Below are positions 33,849-43,043 of a DNA stretch of 64,000 nucleotides, piece after piece. Made by a program: the position numbers and the translations under genes. The notes under the pieces were generated by a model that worked only from the letters and a program-made list of their open reading frames with translations, did not search any database and was not told the DNA's origin. The DNA comes from Prado023 sp963706875. GTDB taxonomy: Bacteria; Actinomycetota; Actinomycetes; S36-B12; CAIYMF01. Position 1 is the stretch's first letter, and each line of letters opens with the position of its first letter. The stretch is taken from assembly GCA_963706875.1 (NCBI GenBank), contig CAVPNW010000021.1:434001-498000 (forward strand), in the 5' to 3' direction.

Positions 33849-33933
33849 CGGCGGGGGTGGGATTTGAACCCACGGTGGGTTGCCCCACGGCGGTTTTCAA
33901 GACCGCTGCCCTAGGCCACTAGGCGACCCCGCC
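33849..33933 (-). tRNA. tRNA-Ser (anticodon TGA)
   Basis: 85 bases on the minus strand form a class II tRNA. The acceptor stem is GGCGGGG paired with CCCCGCC, the anticodon loop is CTTGAAA (TGA), there is a long variable arm, and the T arm contains GGTTCAAATCC. The discriminator is G and no CCA is encoded. It reads UCN serine codons. Confidence 0.94.
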
Positions 33934-34050
33934 TCGGCTGCGCGACCGCGAACGACCACCAGCCGGGGACCATCATCGCGCACCCCCGCCCGGACCGGAA
34001 ACCCGCCGCGCCATCGCACGGCACCGACGATCCCACTACGGTGGGCACCC

Positions 34051-35409
34051 ATGGCCAAGGACATGCACACCCACGACGAGCGGCTGACCCGCATGGTCCT
34101 CACGGCCATGCACGACCGCCTGGCGATGGACCCGGTTCCCCTCGACCGGCCCGGCGACGTGCCCGCGCTCACCGCGCAGCTCGAGGGCCTGATCACGGCG
34201 GAGGGGACCGACCCGCACCGGGTGATGGAGATGTGGACCGACGTCCTGGCCCCGCACGTCATGAGCTCGGATGCCGTGAACTTCCTCGCGTTCATCCCGG
34301 CCGCACCGACCAAGGCCGCCCTGCTGTTCGACATGCTCGTCTCGGGATCCAGCATCCAGGGGATCTCCGCCCTTGAGGCGGCCGGTGCCATCGCGGCCGA
34401 GAACCAGGTCCTGCGGCTCATCGCCGACCTGGCGGGGATGCCCGCCAGCGCTGGCGGCGTGTTCGTCTCCGGCGGCTCGGCGGGGAACCTGTCGGCCCTG
34501 ACCGTCGCCCGCGACGCGGGGCGCCGAACCCGTGGGCTGGGCAGGGGTGACCTCACCAGGATCGCGGTCAGCGACCAGGCGCACTCCTCGATCAAGAACG
34601 CGCTGTCGATCCTGGACATGGCGGCCCTGGTCGTGCCCACCGAGAACCACGTCCTGACCGGTCCCGCCCTCGCAGCCGCACTGGATGCAGACCCGGACGC
34701 GGGCAACGTCGTCGGCGTCGTCGCGACCTCGGGGACGACGAACGCGGGGATCATCGACGAGCTGGCGACCATCGCCGACGTCGCCCGTGCGCGCGACCTG
34801 TGGTTCCACGTCGACGGGGCCTACGGCGGCGGCGGGCTGTTCGCCCCCTCGGTCCGGCCGCTGTACGCGGGGCTCGAGCACGCCGACTCGTTCATCGTCG
34901 ACCCGCACAAGTGGATGTTCGCGCCCTACGACTGCGCCGCCCTGCTCTACCGCGAGCCACGGCTGGCCAAGGCGGTGCACACCCAGGACGCCAGCTACCT
35001 CGACGTCATCCACACCGACGAGGACGAGTGGAACCCCAGCGATCTGGCCTACCACCTGACGCGTCGCGCCCGGGGCCTTCCGCTGTGGTTCTCCCTGGCG
35101 GTCAACGGGACCGACGCCTACGCCCGCGCCGTCGAGAGCGCGCTGGACCTGACCCGCTGGGCGGCCGACCAGATCGATGCCAGCGAGCACCTGACCCTGC
35201 TGCGCGAGCCGACACTGTCGATCGTCCTGTTCGAGCGCCACGGCTGGGAGCCCGCCGACTACGACCGCTGGGCCGCGCAGCTGCTCGACGACCAGGTCGC
35301 GCTGGTGACCTCCTCCAAGTGGGAGGGGCGCACGGTCGGCCGCCTGGTGTTCCTGCACCCGCGGACCACACGCGAGCTGGTCACGCAGGTCCTGGCCGCG
35401 ATGGCCTGA
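34051..35409 (+). CDS. PLP-dependent group II decarboxylase (aromatic-L-amino-acid/DDC type)
   Basis: 452 residues of the group II (DDC) decarboxylase fold. It runs from MAKDMHTHDERLTRMVLTAM through GGVFVSGGSAGNLSALTVAR (PLP phosphate loop), VATSGTTNAGIIDELATIAD and WFHVDGAYGGGGLFA to the Schiff-base Lys in VDPHKWMFAPYDCAALLY. Typical substrates of the family are aromatic amino acids, glutamate or 2,4-diaminobutyrate; the substrate cannot be assigned. The ATG at 34051 follows TACGGT by eight bases and lacks a ribosome binding site. It lies 117 bases downstream of the divergently oriented tRNA-Ser. Confidence 0.9.
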   Translation: MAKDMHTHDERLTRMVLTAMHDRLAMDPVPLDRPGDVPALTAQLEGLITAEGTDPHRVMEMWTDVLAPHVMSSDAVNFLAFIPAAPTKAALLFDMLVSGSSIQGISALEAAGAIAAENQVLRLIADLAGMPASAGGVFVSGGSAGNLSALTVARDAGRRTRGLGRGDLTRIAVSDQAHSSIKNALSILDMAALVVPTENHVLTGPALAAALDADPDAGNVVGVVATSGTTNAGIIDELATIADVARARDLWFHVDGAYGGGGLFAPSVRPLYAGLEHADSFIVDPHKWMFAPYDCAALLYREPRLAKAVHTQDASYLDVIHTDEDEWNPSDLAYHLTRRARGLPLWFSLAVNGTDAYARAVESALDLTRWAADQIDASEHLTLLREPTLSIVLFERHGWEPADYDRWAAQLLDDQVALVTSSKWEGRTVGRLVFLHPRTTRELVTQVLAAMA

Positions 35410-35455
35410 GGGCCCGGCCTCGACCCTGGCCAACCCGATGGACCAGCGACGGGCA

Positions 35456-35525
35456 GCAAACCCTCCGAATTGGCACGGACCCTCCGCGGGGACGGGGAGG
35501 ATCTGACCGTTCGCGGAGGGTTTGC
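35456..35525. terminator. Nested inverted repeat between convergent genes, probable terminator
   Basis: Outer arms GCAAACCCTCCG (35456-35467) and CGGAGGGTTTGC (35514-35525) are a perfect 12-base inverted repeat. Inside it CCTCC and GGAGG form a second stem, so the whole can fold as a branched hairpin. It lies between the decarboxylase and the convergent DsbA-like gene, which fits bidirectional termination. There is no long U tract, as usual in high-GC actinobacteria. Nothing else is evident in 35410-35695. Confidence 0.5.
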
Positions 35526-35695
35526 GTCTGGGACCGGTCGGGGGTGCGGTCAGTCCGACGCGAGGGGGTTGGGGATCTCGCATGCATCCCCAGCGCATGA
35601 GCCCTGATCTGCCAGGCCGACCATGGTGAGCGTCGCCGGCGCAGGGGATCCCACGGCGATGGTTGCCCGATCCTCCGCGCCCACTGGCTGCTCGA

Positions 35696-36352
35696 TCATC
35701 GCTGGCCCACCCGATCGCCCGCGGCCTGGGCCAAGGCCTGGGCGAACGCCTCGGCGGGCTGCGCGCCGGAGATGCCGTAGCGCCCGTCGATCACATAGAA
35801 GGGCACCCCGGAGATCCCGTAGGCCCGGGCCTGGTCCATGTCCGCCTGGACACCGGCGGCGAACGTGCCGGCGGCCAGGGCCTCGAGGACCTCACCGCGG
35901 TCCAGGCCCACCTCGGCGGCCAGCGCAGCAAGCTGCTCGACGTCCCCGACGTTGATGCCCTCGACGAAGTAGGCGCTCAGCAGCCGCTCCTTCATGGGCT
36001 CCTGGCGCCCCCTGGCCTTGGCCAGGTGCAGCAGCTCATGGGCCTTGAGGGTCCGGGTCTGCTGGACGGCGTGGAAGTCGGCGTCGATGCCCTCGGCGTT
36101 GGCCAGCCCACTGACCTGCTCGATCATCTGGTGGACCTGGGCCTCGGGGATCCCGCGCAGGCCGTGCAGGTAGTCGATCACCGAGCCGCTGAAGTCATCA
36201 GGAAGGTCCGGGGAGAGCTCGAAGGAGTGGTACTCGACCTCGACGGGCTCACCGCCGGCCTCGAGGTGGCGGCGAACCCCCTCGGCCAACCGGCGCTTGC
36301 CGATGTAGCACCACGGACACGCAACATCGGACCACACATCAACCTTCAGCAC
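35696..36352 (-). CDS. DsbA-family oxidoreductase, FrnE-like
   Basis: 218 residues with a thioredoxin-like DsbA fold. The active-site motif is near the N-terminus as CPWCYIGKR in KVDVWSDVACPWCYIG, and the cis-Pro loop is ISGVPFYVIDGRYGISGAQP. The order of domains (thioredoxin half, helical insertion, thioredoxin half) and the C-terminal VPFFVID-type loop match FrnE-like dithiol-disulfide isomerases. There is no signal peptide, so it acts in the cytoplasm; substrates are unknown. I chose GTG 36352 because AAGGAG lies five bases upstream; an in-frame ATG 21 bases further would overlap that box. Confidence 0.85.
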   Translation of the reverse strand: MLKVDVWSDVACPWCYIGKRRLAEGVRRHLEAGGEPVEVEYHSFELSPDLPDDFSGSVIDYLHGLRGIPEAQVHQMIEQVSGLANAEGIDADFHAVQQTRTLKAHELLHLAKARGRQEPMKERLLSAYFVEGINVGDVEQLAALAAEVGLDRGEVLEALAAGTFAAGVQADMDQARAYGISGVPFYVIDGRYGISGAQPAEAFAQALAQAAGDRVGQR

Positions 36353-36419
36353 GACCACTCCTTGAACCGGCAACTAACTCCATTGGAGCACGCGCGATGC
36401 CGGCGGGCAAGTGAGCAGC

Positions 36420-37283
36420 TCAGCCCTGGGGGACCCAGGGGGCGGGCTGGCGGGACAGGAACGCCATCATGCCGGCGGCTGCCTCCGGGGAGGCGAACAG
36501 CCGCGCCGACAGCGCCGCGGTGTGCGCGAAGCCCTCGTCCCGGCTCATCCCCGGCACGACGCGCAGCAGGTCCTTCGTGTGGGTCAGCGCCTCGGGGCCA
36601 CCGGCCACCAGGGAAGCGATCCACGCATCGACCGCCGCATCGAGATCCTCGTCGGCGACGACGCGGTTGACCATCCCGGCGGCGACCATGCGAGCGGCCG
36701 GGACGCGATCCCCGGTCAGCAGCAGCTCCTGGGAGTCCGCACGGTGCATCCGGGCCAGGCAGACCACACTGATCACTGCCGGCGCCAGGCCGAGGCGCAC
36801 CTCGGAGAACGCGAACTTCGCGGACTCCGCCGCCACCGACAGGTCCGCGGCGGCGACCAGGCCGTTCCCGCCGCCGGCGACGTGCCCCTGAACCCGGGCG
36901 ATCACGGGCTTGGGGTTGTCGAGGACCGCCTCGAGCACCTCGACCAGCGCTCCTGGACCCGACCCGGTGAACGACGACGCATCCGCAGCCGACGCGCCAC
37001 GCAGGTCCGCACCGGAGCAGAACGTGTTGCCCGAGCCGGTGAGCACGATGACCCGGACCGCCGGGTCGGAACCCGCGGTACGCAGGTGCTCGGCCAGCAG
37101 GCCCATGCCCGAGGCCGTGAGCATGTTGCGTGCCTCGGGACGGTTCATCGTGATGGTGGCCACCTGGCCGGTCACCTCGAGCAGCACCTCGGGGGCCGGG
37201 GCGGCAGCGGATCCCGCAGTTCCCGGGGGGCCCATCGGACTCGGCGCGCCCGCGGCGCCCGCTCCGGCCGTCGCCTCGCTCAC
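36420..37283 (-). CDS. Enoyl-CoA hydratase/isomerase (crotonase family)
   Basis: 287 residues, crotonase fold, hydrating or isomerising an enoyl-CoA thioester. After a Gly/Ala/Pro-rich N-terminal segment (about residues 1-32) come VATITMNRPEARNMLT and the oxyanion-hole loop FCSGADLRGAS, then VQGHVAGGGNGLVAAADLSV and FAFSEVRLGLAPAV, where the second crotonase Glu lies. The set of neighbours (acyl-CoA dehydrogenase, carboxylase, AtuA-like) suggests a methylglutaconyl-CoA or isohexenylglutaconyl-CoA hydratase, a step that follows the carboxylase. The GTG start overlaps the acyl-CoA dehydrogenase stop (GTGA), so these two and tetR are one coupled operon. Confidence 0.87.
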   Translation of the reverse strand: MSEATAGAGAAGAPSPMGPPGTAGSAAAPAPEVLLEVTGQVATITMNRPEARNMLTASGMGLLAEHLRTAGSDPAVRVIVLTGSGNTFCSGADLRGASAADASSFTGSGPGALVEVLEAVLDNPKPVIARVQGHVAGGGNGLVAAADLSVAAESAKFAFSEVRLGLAPAVISVVCLARMHRADSQELLLTGDRVPAARMVAAGMVNRVVADEDLDAAVDAWIASLVAGGPEALTHTKDLLRVVPGMSRDEGFAHTAALSARLFASPEAAAGMMAFLSRQPAPWVPQG

Positions 37284-38446
37284 AAGCGCTCCCAGCCCTC
37301 GAGCATCGCGATCACGCGCAGCATGACCTCGTCGGCGCCGCCCCCGATCGAGATGAGCCGGGAGTCGCGCATGTAGCGGGCAGGCCAGTTCTCCTCGGCG
37401 TACCCCATGCCCCCGTGGAACTGCACCGCGATGTCGGCCACCTCCCGGGCCAGACGACCGGTCTTGAACTTGGCGATCGTGGCCATCCGCGTGACGTCCT
37501 GCCCGGCGGCGTACCGCTCGGCAGCCGTGTAGTTGTACTCCTGCAGGATGTCGACCTCGGCGGCCAGCTCCGCGAGCCGGAATCGCAGGTACTGGTTGTT
37601 GATCAGGGGCTCGCCGAACGCGTGTCGGACCTTGAGGTACTCACCGGTCCGCACGATCGCCCGGCGCATCCCGGCCGTGGCCATGTAGGCACCCATCAGC
37701 CGCTCGTCCTGGAACTGCGACATCTGCTGCTGGAAGCCCTTGCCGACGCGCCCCACCGTGTTGGCCACCGGTACCCGGACCTCGTCGAGCACCAGCTCGG
37801 CGGTGTCCGACGAGTGGTTGCCCATCTTGTCGATCTTGCGCCCCACAGAGAACCCGGCGGTGTCGGTGGGCACGATGATCTGGCTCATCCCGCGGTAGCC
37901 GGTGGCTGGCTCCTCACCCGGCTCCACCGTGCGCGCCAACAGGCACAGCCAATCAGCCTGCGTGCCGTTGGTGATCCACATCTTCCGTCCGGTGATCACC
38001 CACTGGTCGCCGTCGCGCACGGCCTTGGTCCGGATGCCCGCGACGTCGCTGCCGGCATCGGGCTCGCTGACGGCGACCGAGGTCACCATCTCACCGCGCA
38101 GCGCCGGGGCGAGGTACTTGAGCTTGAGCTCGTCGGTGCCGTACTTGGCCAGGGCGGGCGTCGACATCGTCGCCTGCACGGCGATGGCCAGCGGGACCCC
38201 GGCGACGTCGGACTTGCCCAGCTCCTCGCCGAGGATCATGTTGTAGATGTGGTCGGCTCCCTGGCCACCGAACTCCGGCTCGACCTCGAGGCCGAACAGG
38301 CCCAGCTCGCCGGCCTTGGCGAACACCTCGTGGGCCGGGAAGATCGCGTCGGCCTCCCACTTGTCGGCGTTGGGGTTGATCTCGGACTCCACGAAGCGCT
38401 TGACCATGGCGCGGAACTCGCGGTGCTCGGGTGTGAAGGTGATCAT
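37280..38446 (-). CDS. Acyl-CoA dehydrogenase (isovaleryl/citronellyl-CoA type)
   Basis: 388-residue flavoprotein that makes the alpha-beta double bond of an acyl-CoA with FAD and passes electrons to ETF. Family blocks: VTSVAVSEPDAGSDVAGI (FAD and substrate contacts), WVITGRKMWITNGTQADW, and QFHGGMGYAEENWPARYMRD near the C-terminus. It begins directly after the tetR stop (TGA then ATG) behind AGGAG. Followed by enoyl-CoA hydratase, so it likely performs the first oxidation of a branched-chain acyl-CoA, isovaleryl-CoA in leucine degradation or citronellyl-CoA in terpene degradation. Sequence alone does not separate these two. Confidence 0.9.
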   Translation of the reverse strand: MITFTPEHREFRAMVKRFVESEINPNADKWEADAIFPAHEVFAKAGELGLFGLEVEPEFGGQGADHIYNMILGEELGKSDVAGVPLAIAVQATMSTPALAKYGTDELKLKYLAPALRGEMVTSVAVSEPDAGSDVAGIRTKAVRDGDQWVITGRKMWITNGTQADWLCLLARTVEPGEEPATGYRGMSQIIVPTDTAGFSVGRKIDKMGNHSSDTAELVLDEVRVPVANTVGRVGKGFQQQMSQFQDERLMGAYMATAGMRRAIVRTGEYLKVRHAFGEPLINNQYLRFRLAELAAEVDILQEYNYTAAERYAAGQDVTRMATIAKFKTGRLAREVADIAVQFHGGMGYAEENWPARYMRDSRLISIGGGADEVMLRVIAMLEGWERL

Positions 38447-39199
38447 TCAGGACTCCTTGCCGGTGGCTGGGCGTGGGGCGGATCGTTGCGCGGCTCGCGG
38501 GGCGGGACGTGGGGCGGGGCGGGGTGTGGGCCGCGGTGCGGGGCGGGACGTGCCGGGCGCGGCACGGGGCCGGCCCGCCGAGGGGATCTGGCCCTCGGCC
38601 ACCGCGATCCGGGCGGGCATCCCCAGGCCGCGCACCCACAGCTGGGTGAGCGTGCGGGTGGCCACTGCCTCGTCGTGGACCTCGCCGCGGCCCAGCCAGT
38701 GCGCGGCGAAGCCCTCGACCATCCCGCACAGGGCGGCCGCCGAGGTGTGGGCGTCGAGGTCGGGGGCAGCCAGGCCGTCGTCCTGGAGCTTCCGGATCGC
38801 CGTGGCGACGCGGGCGACGTGCGTGCGGCGCAGGTCGAGCAGGACGTCGGCGAACCGGGAGTCGCCGGCCGACGCCTCCTGAGCCACCTGCAGCAGCTGC
38901 GCGTGGCTGCGGTAGCCGTCGAGGTAGGCGCGGTTCGCCGCGTCGACTCGGGCGATCGGATCGCGCAGGCGGGGCACGGTCATCGCCTCGTGGAGGTCGG
39001 TGCGCACGGCGGCGAGCACCGCGAGCAGGACGTCCTCCTTGGTGTCGAAGTACGTGTAGACGGTGCCGTGGGCGACCCCGGCGGCGTCGGCCAGGTCGCC
39101 CATCCGGGTGCCCGCGAACCCACGCTCGGCGAAGACCTCGCGCGCAGCTGCCACGAGCTTGTCCCGGGTCGCCTGCCCCCGGGCCGTCAGCGGCCTCAT
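38447..39199 (-). CDS. TetR-family regulator of the acyl-CoA island
   Basis: 250 residues. The N-terminal helix-turn-helix is FAERGFAGTRMGDLADAAGV followed by AHGTVYTYFDTKEDVLLAVL. The ligand domain (about 60-205) is probably an acyl-CoA sensor. A C-terminal tail (about 213-250) is Ala/Pro/Arg-rich with repeats such as RPAPRPTPRPAPRPAPR, a feature I do not expect in the family. The ATG at 39199 follows TAGCGT by seven bases, and this -10 box lies inside a double operator (39204-39236), so the protein is probably autoregulated. A matching double operator sits before the carboxyltransferase gene 9 kb away. Confidence 0.9.
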   Translation of the reverse strand: MRPLTARGQATRDKLVAAAREVFAERGFAGTRMGDLADAAGVAHGTVYTYFDTKEDVLLAVLAAVRTDLHEAMTVPRLRDPIARVDAANRAYLDGYRSHAQLLQVAQEASAGDSRFADVLLDLRRTHVARVATAIRKLQDDGLAAPDLDAHTSAAALCGMVEGFAAHWLGRGEVHDEAVATRTLTQLWVRGLGMPARIAVAEGQIPSAGRPRAAPGTSRPAPRPTPRPAPRPAPRAAQRSAPRPATGKES

Positions 39200-39203
39200 G
39201 AAC

Positions 39204-39236
39204 CTGACGCTAGCGTCAAGTTGACACGAGCGTCAA
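39204..39236. promoter_or_regulatory. Double TetR operator overlapping the tetR promoter
   Basis: Two 16-base palindromic sites one base apart: CTGACGCTAGCGTCAA (39204-39219) and TTGACACGAGCGTCAA (39221-39236). The first contains the -10 box for the tetR gene on the minus strand (TAGCGT, seven bases from the ATG). The same arrangement recurs at 48260-48292. Confidence 0.8.
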
Positions 39237-39261
39237 GTTCGGGCGTGAGCCACCCGACCCC

Positions 39262-41202
39262 TCAGCGGATCCGGCGGGCCCGCAGGTGCTCGGCCAGGCC
39301 CTTGGCCTGGGGGTCCAGCGACGTGGAGTCGGCCACACCACTGCCGAGCAGCCCGCGGATGACCACATTGACCGCCCGCAGGTTCGGCAGGGGGTACACG
39401 TCGACTGCCAGTCCCGTGGCCTCGGGCAGGAGCTCGCGGACCCTGTCCGGGGTCAGCCACCCCTCCAGCCACCCGTAGCGGGCGGCGACCTCCTCCGAGC
39501 TGAGGCCGGCACTCGGCCCGACGCCCGGCTCGGGGATCCAGACGCCGACGTTCGCGTTGCCGCCCTTGTCGCCGGACCGTGCCCCCACGACGTCGCCCAG
39601 GAGGGTGCCCTCGACGTACCCGAAGTCCGGGGTGGCGCCGCTGGCGTCTCCGGCCGGCCTGGCCGACCCGGCCGGCTCGACCCCCGACCCGACCGGCACC
39701 GGACCCGACCCGGCCGCCCCCGAGCCCGACCCGGCCGGGGCCGCATGGGTCTCGCGGTGGGCGCCCAGCTCCACCGGCTCGCCGTCCACCGTCACCGCGA
39801 CCTGCACCTCGGAGCGGTCGATCAGGGTCGGCCAGTAGATGCCGTACGCCGTCCCCTCCGCCGGGGGCGCGGTCGGGAACATCCCCGGGTAGGCGCCCAG
39901 CGCGGACTCCACGACCGCGGTCGTGAACGGCTTGCCCACCTTGCGCTGATCGACGTCCTTGACGGTGATCCGCAGGTGGCCCTGCGCGGCTGCGGTCGTG
40001 GGCGGATCCTCGGCAGCGACGTCCTCGAACGCCACGTGCAGCGCGCTGACGTCCAGGCTGCTCGCTCGGGCGAGGTCGCGCGGGTTCGGGGCGGGCTTGC
40101 CGTCGGCCGGATCGCCCAGGGCCTCGGCGAGCCCGACGCCGGCGACCATCCGCAGCGCAAGGTCCGCCTTGGCGGCGGCCTCACGGCCGGTCAGCACCAG
40201 CGACATGGTGTTGCGGAACCCTGCGAACAGGTTGACCGCGACCTTCAGCTTCTCGGGCGCAGGCGCCCCGCGCACCCCACCGATCGTCACCCGATCCGGA
40301 CCCGCCGGGGTCAGCGTGATCGTGTCGAACAGCGCCGTGACATCCGGGTTGGCGTACTCCGGTCCGGCGATCTCGTAGACCAGCTGGGAGGTGACCGTCC
40401 CGACCGACACCAGTCCGCCGGACCCTGTCGGCTTCGTGATGACGCTGGACCCGTCGGCGGCGACCTCGGCGATCGGGAAGCCGGCCGGCCAGGACGGGAC
40501 CTCGGTGAAGAACGAGTAGTTGCCGCCCGTCGCCTGGGCCCCGCACTCGATCACGTGACCGGCAGCCACCGCCCCGGCAAGTCGGTCGAGGGCGACCGGG
40601 TCGCCGGCGGCCGCATCGGCGTACGACCAGCCGTGCCACCACGCGGCCGGCCCGATGACCAGCGCGGCGTCGGTGATCCGCCCGGTGATCACGACGTCAG
40701 CGCCTGCGGCCAGGGCGGCGGTGACAGGCTCGCCGCCGAGGTAGGCGTTGGCAGTGATCGGCGCCCGGCCACCGAGCTCCTCACCGGTGTCGAGATGGGC
40801 GAACTCCCCGGGGCGCGAGGCGACGATCGGCAGGACGTTGTCGCCGGTGACGACCCCGATGCGCGGGGACAGCCCGAGCGTGGTGGCGAGCTCGCCCAGG
40901 GCGTCGGCGCAGCCCTGCGGATCCAGTCCGCCGGCATTGCTGACCACGCGGATCCCCCGGTCCAGGCACGTGCCGAGGACCTGCTCCATCTGGGTCAGGA
41001 AGGTCCGGGCGTAGCCGGAGCCAGGGCCGTGCTTCATCCGCTGCCGGGCCAGGATCAGCATGGTCAGCTCGGCCAGCCAGTCGCCGGTGAGGACGTCGAT
41101 CTCACCGGACTCGACCAGCTCCGCAGCAGCGGACATCCGGTCCCCGAGGAACCCCGAGCAGTTGCCGATCCGGACCGGTCCACGTGCCTGCGCATCCACC
41201 AT
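39262..41202 (-). CDS. AtuA/DUF1446-family acyclic-terpene-utilisation-like protein
   Basis: 646 residues. The DUF1446 core begins VRIGNCSGFLGDRMSAAAEL and continues with LTGDWLAELTMLILARQR, GIRVVSNAGGLDPQGCADAL and GRITDAALVIGPAAWWHGW (about residues 10-450). A linker rich in Gly, Ser, Pro and Ala follows (about 495-535), then a C-terminal ferredoxin-like AtuA domain (DVVGARSGDKGGNANVGVW and later LRAVNVVIRGLLG). The family is needed for degradation of geraniol/citronellol or for leucine-type pathways in other bacteria, but its reaction is not established. The ATG at 41202 follows CATACT by six bases and is leaderless. It ends 25 bases before the double TetR operator. Confidence 0.87.
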   Translation of the reverse strand: MVDAQARGPVRIGNCSGFLGDRMSAAAELVESGEIDVLTGDWLAELTMLILARQRMKHGPGSGYARTFLTQMEQVLGTCLDRGIRVVSNAGGLDPQGCADALGELATTLGLSPRIGVVTGDNVLPIVASRPGEFAHLDTGEELGGRAPITANAYLGGEPVTAALAAGADVVITGRITDAALVIGPAAWWHGWSYADAAAGDPVALDRLAGAVAAGHVIECGAQATGGNYSFFTEVPSWPAGFPIAEVAADGSSVITKPTGSGGLVSVGTVTSQLVYEIAGPEYANPDVTALFDTITLTPAGPDRVTIGGVRGAPAPEKLKVAVNLFAGFRNTMSLVLTGREAAAKADLALRMVAGVGLAEALGDPADGKPAPNPRDLARASSLDVSALHVAFEDVAAEDPPTTAAAQGHLRITVKDVDQRKVGKPFTTAVVESALGAYPGMFPTAPPAEGTAYGIYWPTLIDRSEVQVAVTVDGEPVELGAHRETHAAPAGSGSGAAGSGPVPVGSGVEPAGSARPAGDASGATPDFGYVEGTLLGDVVGARSGDKGGNANVGVWIPEPGVGPSAGLSSEEVAARYGWLEGWLTPDRVRELLPEATGLAVDVYPLPNLRAVNVVIRGLLGSGVADSTSLDPQAKGLAEHLRARRIR

Positions 41203-41265
41203 CTGGGCAGTATGGCCCAGCCGGTGGGCGATCCTGGCAGGGGGTCGGGCTGGGTCGATCCGCGC

Positions 41266-42906
41266 TCAGGACTCAGCGAACTCCTCGGAGTCGTACACCT
41301 CGATGACGGTCCCGGTGGGCCACTCGCCCGGCGCCAGCCCCGCCTTGCGCCAGAGCGCGGACAGGAAGGTGCGCGGCTCGGCCAGCTGCTCCCACACCGC
41401 GGGCAGGAACGTCGCCCGGCGACTCCCGGCCTCCACGACCAGGCCGCTGCCGACGGGCACGCGGTCGAGCAGGTCGGCGTAGCTGGCGCACGGGAATGGG
41501 CGGGTGGGCGAGAGCACTGAGATGTCGATGACCATCCCGCTGGCGCGCTCGCGGGTCAGGGGCGGGAACCGCGGATCGCGGAACGCCGCGTCGAACGCGT
41601 GCTCGGCGACGTCGGCGATGAGCGGCTGGCGCGCCGACAGCGACCCGATGCACCCCAGGAGGTCGCCGGCCGCGGAGCGCAGGGTGACGAACGAGGCCCC
41701 CGGCTCGCGCAGGACGGGGTCGGCGGCGGGCCACCGGTCGGCGTCGAACCGAGGGCGCCGCCGGGTCGACAGCGCCTCCTGGATCGTCGCCCGGGCGAGC
41801 CTGAGCAACATCGTGCGCGATTCTGGCGCGATCCGGACAGCGTCCGGCGCGTGGTGGACACCTGTGTCCGGATCCTGCCAGTCGGCCGGCCCACCGTCCG
41901 CCGTCCCCGCCGGTCCGCCTGCCGCCCCACCCGCCGGTCTGCCCGCGGCCGAACCCGCCGCCCTGGCCGTCGGGCGATCCTCGCCGGCGGCACCCCGGGT
42001 CACCGCGAACGCGGCGTACCCGACGACCCGGCCGCGGTCGCCCGCGGTGTCCCCGGAGTTGCGGGCATCCAGCAGCCGGACCGACCAGTCCTGGGCGGCG
42101 GCCGCGGTGAGCAGCCCCCGCAGCGGGTAGCGTCCGCACGCATCGGAGGTGCCGATCGAGTCCGGACGGCGGTGCACGATCGACCTGATGGTCCGGGCGT
42201 CCTGGGCGATCGCCGAGGAGTAGTCCAGGTAGTGCGACAGGTCGGTCGAGACCACGACGAGCGTGCGCGGCAGGGCGGCGCACCAGGTGATCACCGCGGC
42301 CACATCACCGGGCAGGTCGGCGCCGACGATCAGCGGGAGCAGTCGCCACCCCTCGGGAAGGACCTGCTGGAGGAAGGGCACCTGCACCTCGAGGCTGTGC
42401 TCAGGGGCATGGGCATGGTCCGCGGGGATCACGGTGTCGAATCGCGTTCGGAGGTCGTCGGCCAGGTCGGCGTCGAGCGGGACGTCACCCAGGGGCGTCC
42501 GCCAGGCGGTCGCCGTGCTCAGGCCGATCCCATCAACCGGGACGTAGTGCGCTGGGCCGAGCAGGACCACCCGGTCGACCAGCGCTGGGTCGATGGACGC
42601 GAACGCGAAGCCGGCCGTCGGCCCGGAGTACACGTGCCCCGCGTGCGGGACCACCACGGCCACGAGCCGGCCAGCCGGAGCCGACGTCCGCCCGGCCGTG
42701 CCGCCCTCGCGTCGCACGGGCGCGCCCGCCCCCGCGCCGTAGGCGGACGACCCCGCAGCGCGGGCAGCCAACTCCTCGCGGGCCTCGGCGAGGTACCTGT
42801 CCACGCCCTCGGCCAGTCGATCGGGCCCGCCCGGGTAGAACGTCCCGGCAACCGCAGGCTCACGGATGCCGCCCGTCTGCGCCGCGGCCTGCCCCCAGAA
42901 CCTCAT
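41266..42906 (-). CDS. AmmeMemoRadiSam system: MEMO-like (B) and AMMECR1-like (A) fusion protein
   Basis: 546 residues joining two proteins that are usually separate. The N-terminal MEMO-type domain (about 15-295) has IREPAVAGTFYPGGPDRL, VVVPHAGHVYSGPTAGFAFA and VVSTDLSHYLDYSSA, with metal-binding His residues. The C-terminal AMMECR1 domain (about 355-540) has GASFVTLRSAAGDLLGCIGS, then HAFDAAFRDPRFPPLTRER. A Gly/Ala-rich linker (about 305-345) separates them. These proteins and an adjacent radical SAM enzyme form the AmmeMemoRadiSam system, whose biochemical role is unknown. The start follows GGAGGAGG with eight bases. The companion radical SAM gene lies directly upstream. Confidence 0.85.
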   Translation of the reverse strand: MRFWGQAAAQTGGIREPAVAGTFYPGGPDRLAEGVDRYLAEAREELAARAAGSSAYGAGAGAPVRREGGTAGRTSAPAGRLVAVVVPHAGHVYSGPTAGFAFASIDPALVDRVVLLGPAHYVPVDGIGLSTATAWRTPLGDVPLDADLADDLRTRFDTVIPADHAHAPEHSLEVQVPFLQQVLPEGWRLLPLIVGADLPGDVAAVITWCAALPRTLVVVSTDLSHYLDYSSAIAQDARTIRSIVHRRPDSIGTSDACGRYPLRGLLTAAAAQDWSVRLLDARNSGDTAGDRGRVVGYAAFAVTRGAAGEDRPTARAAGSAAGRPAGGAAGGPAGTADGGPADWQDPDTGVHHAPDAVRIAPESRTMLLRLARATIQEALSTRRRPRFDADRWPAADPVLREPGASFVTLRSAAGDLLGCIGSLSARQPLIADVAEHAFDAAFRDPRFPPLTRERASGMVIDISVLSPTRPFPCASYADLLDRVPVGSGLVVEAGSRRATFLPAVWEQLAEPRTFLSALWRKAGLAPGEWPTGTVIEVYDSEEFAES

Positions 42907-43043
42907 GTCCCGGACCTCCTCCCGTCAGGCTCCACCCTCCGGTGGACGCCACCCGGACTCCGCCCCGCCGGCCCCCGCGCGTCCCAGAGGCCCAGCCCCG
43001 GCCAGCGCCCCAGCCCCGGTCCGCGCCCCGGTCCGCGTCGAGA

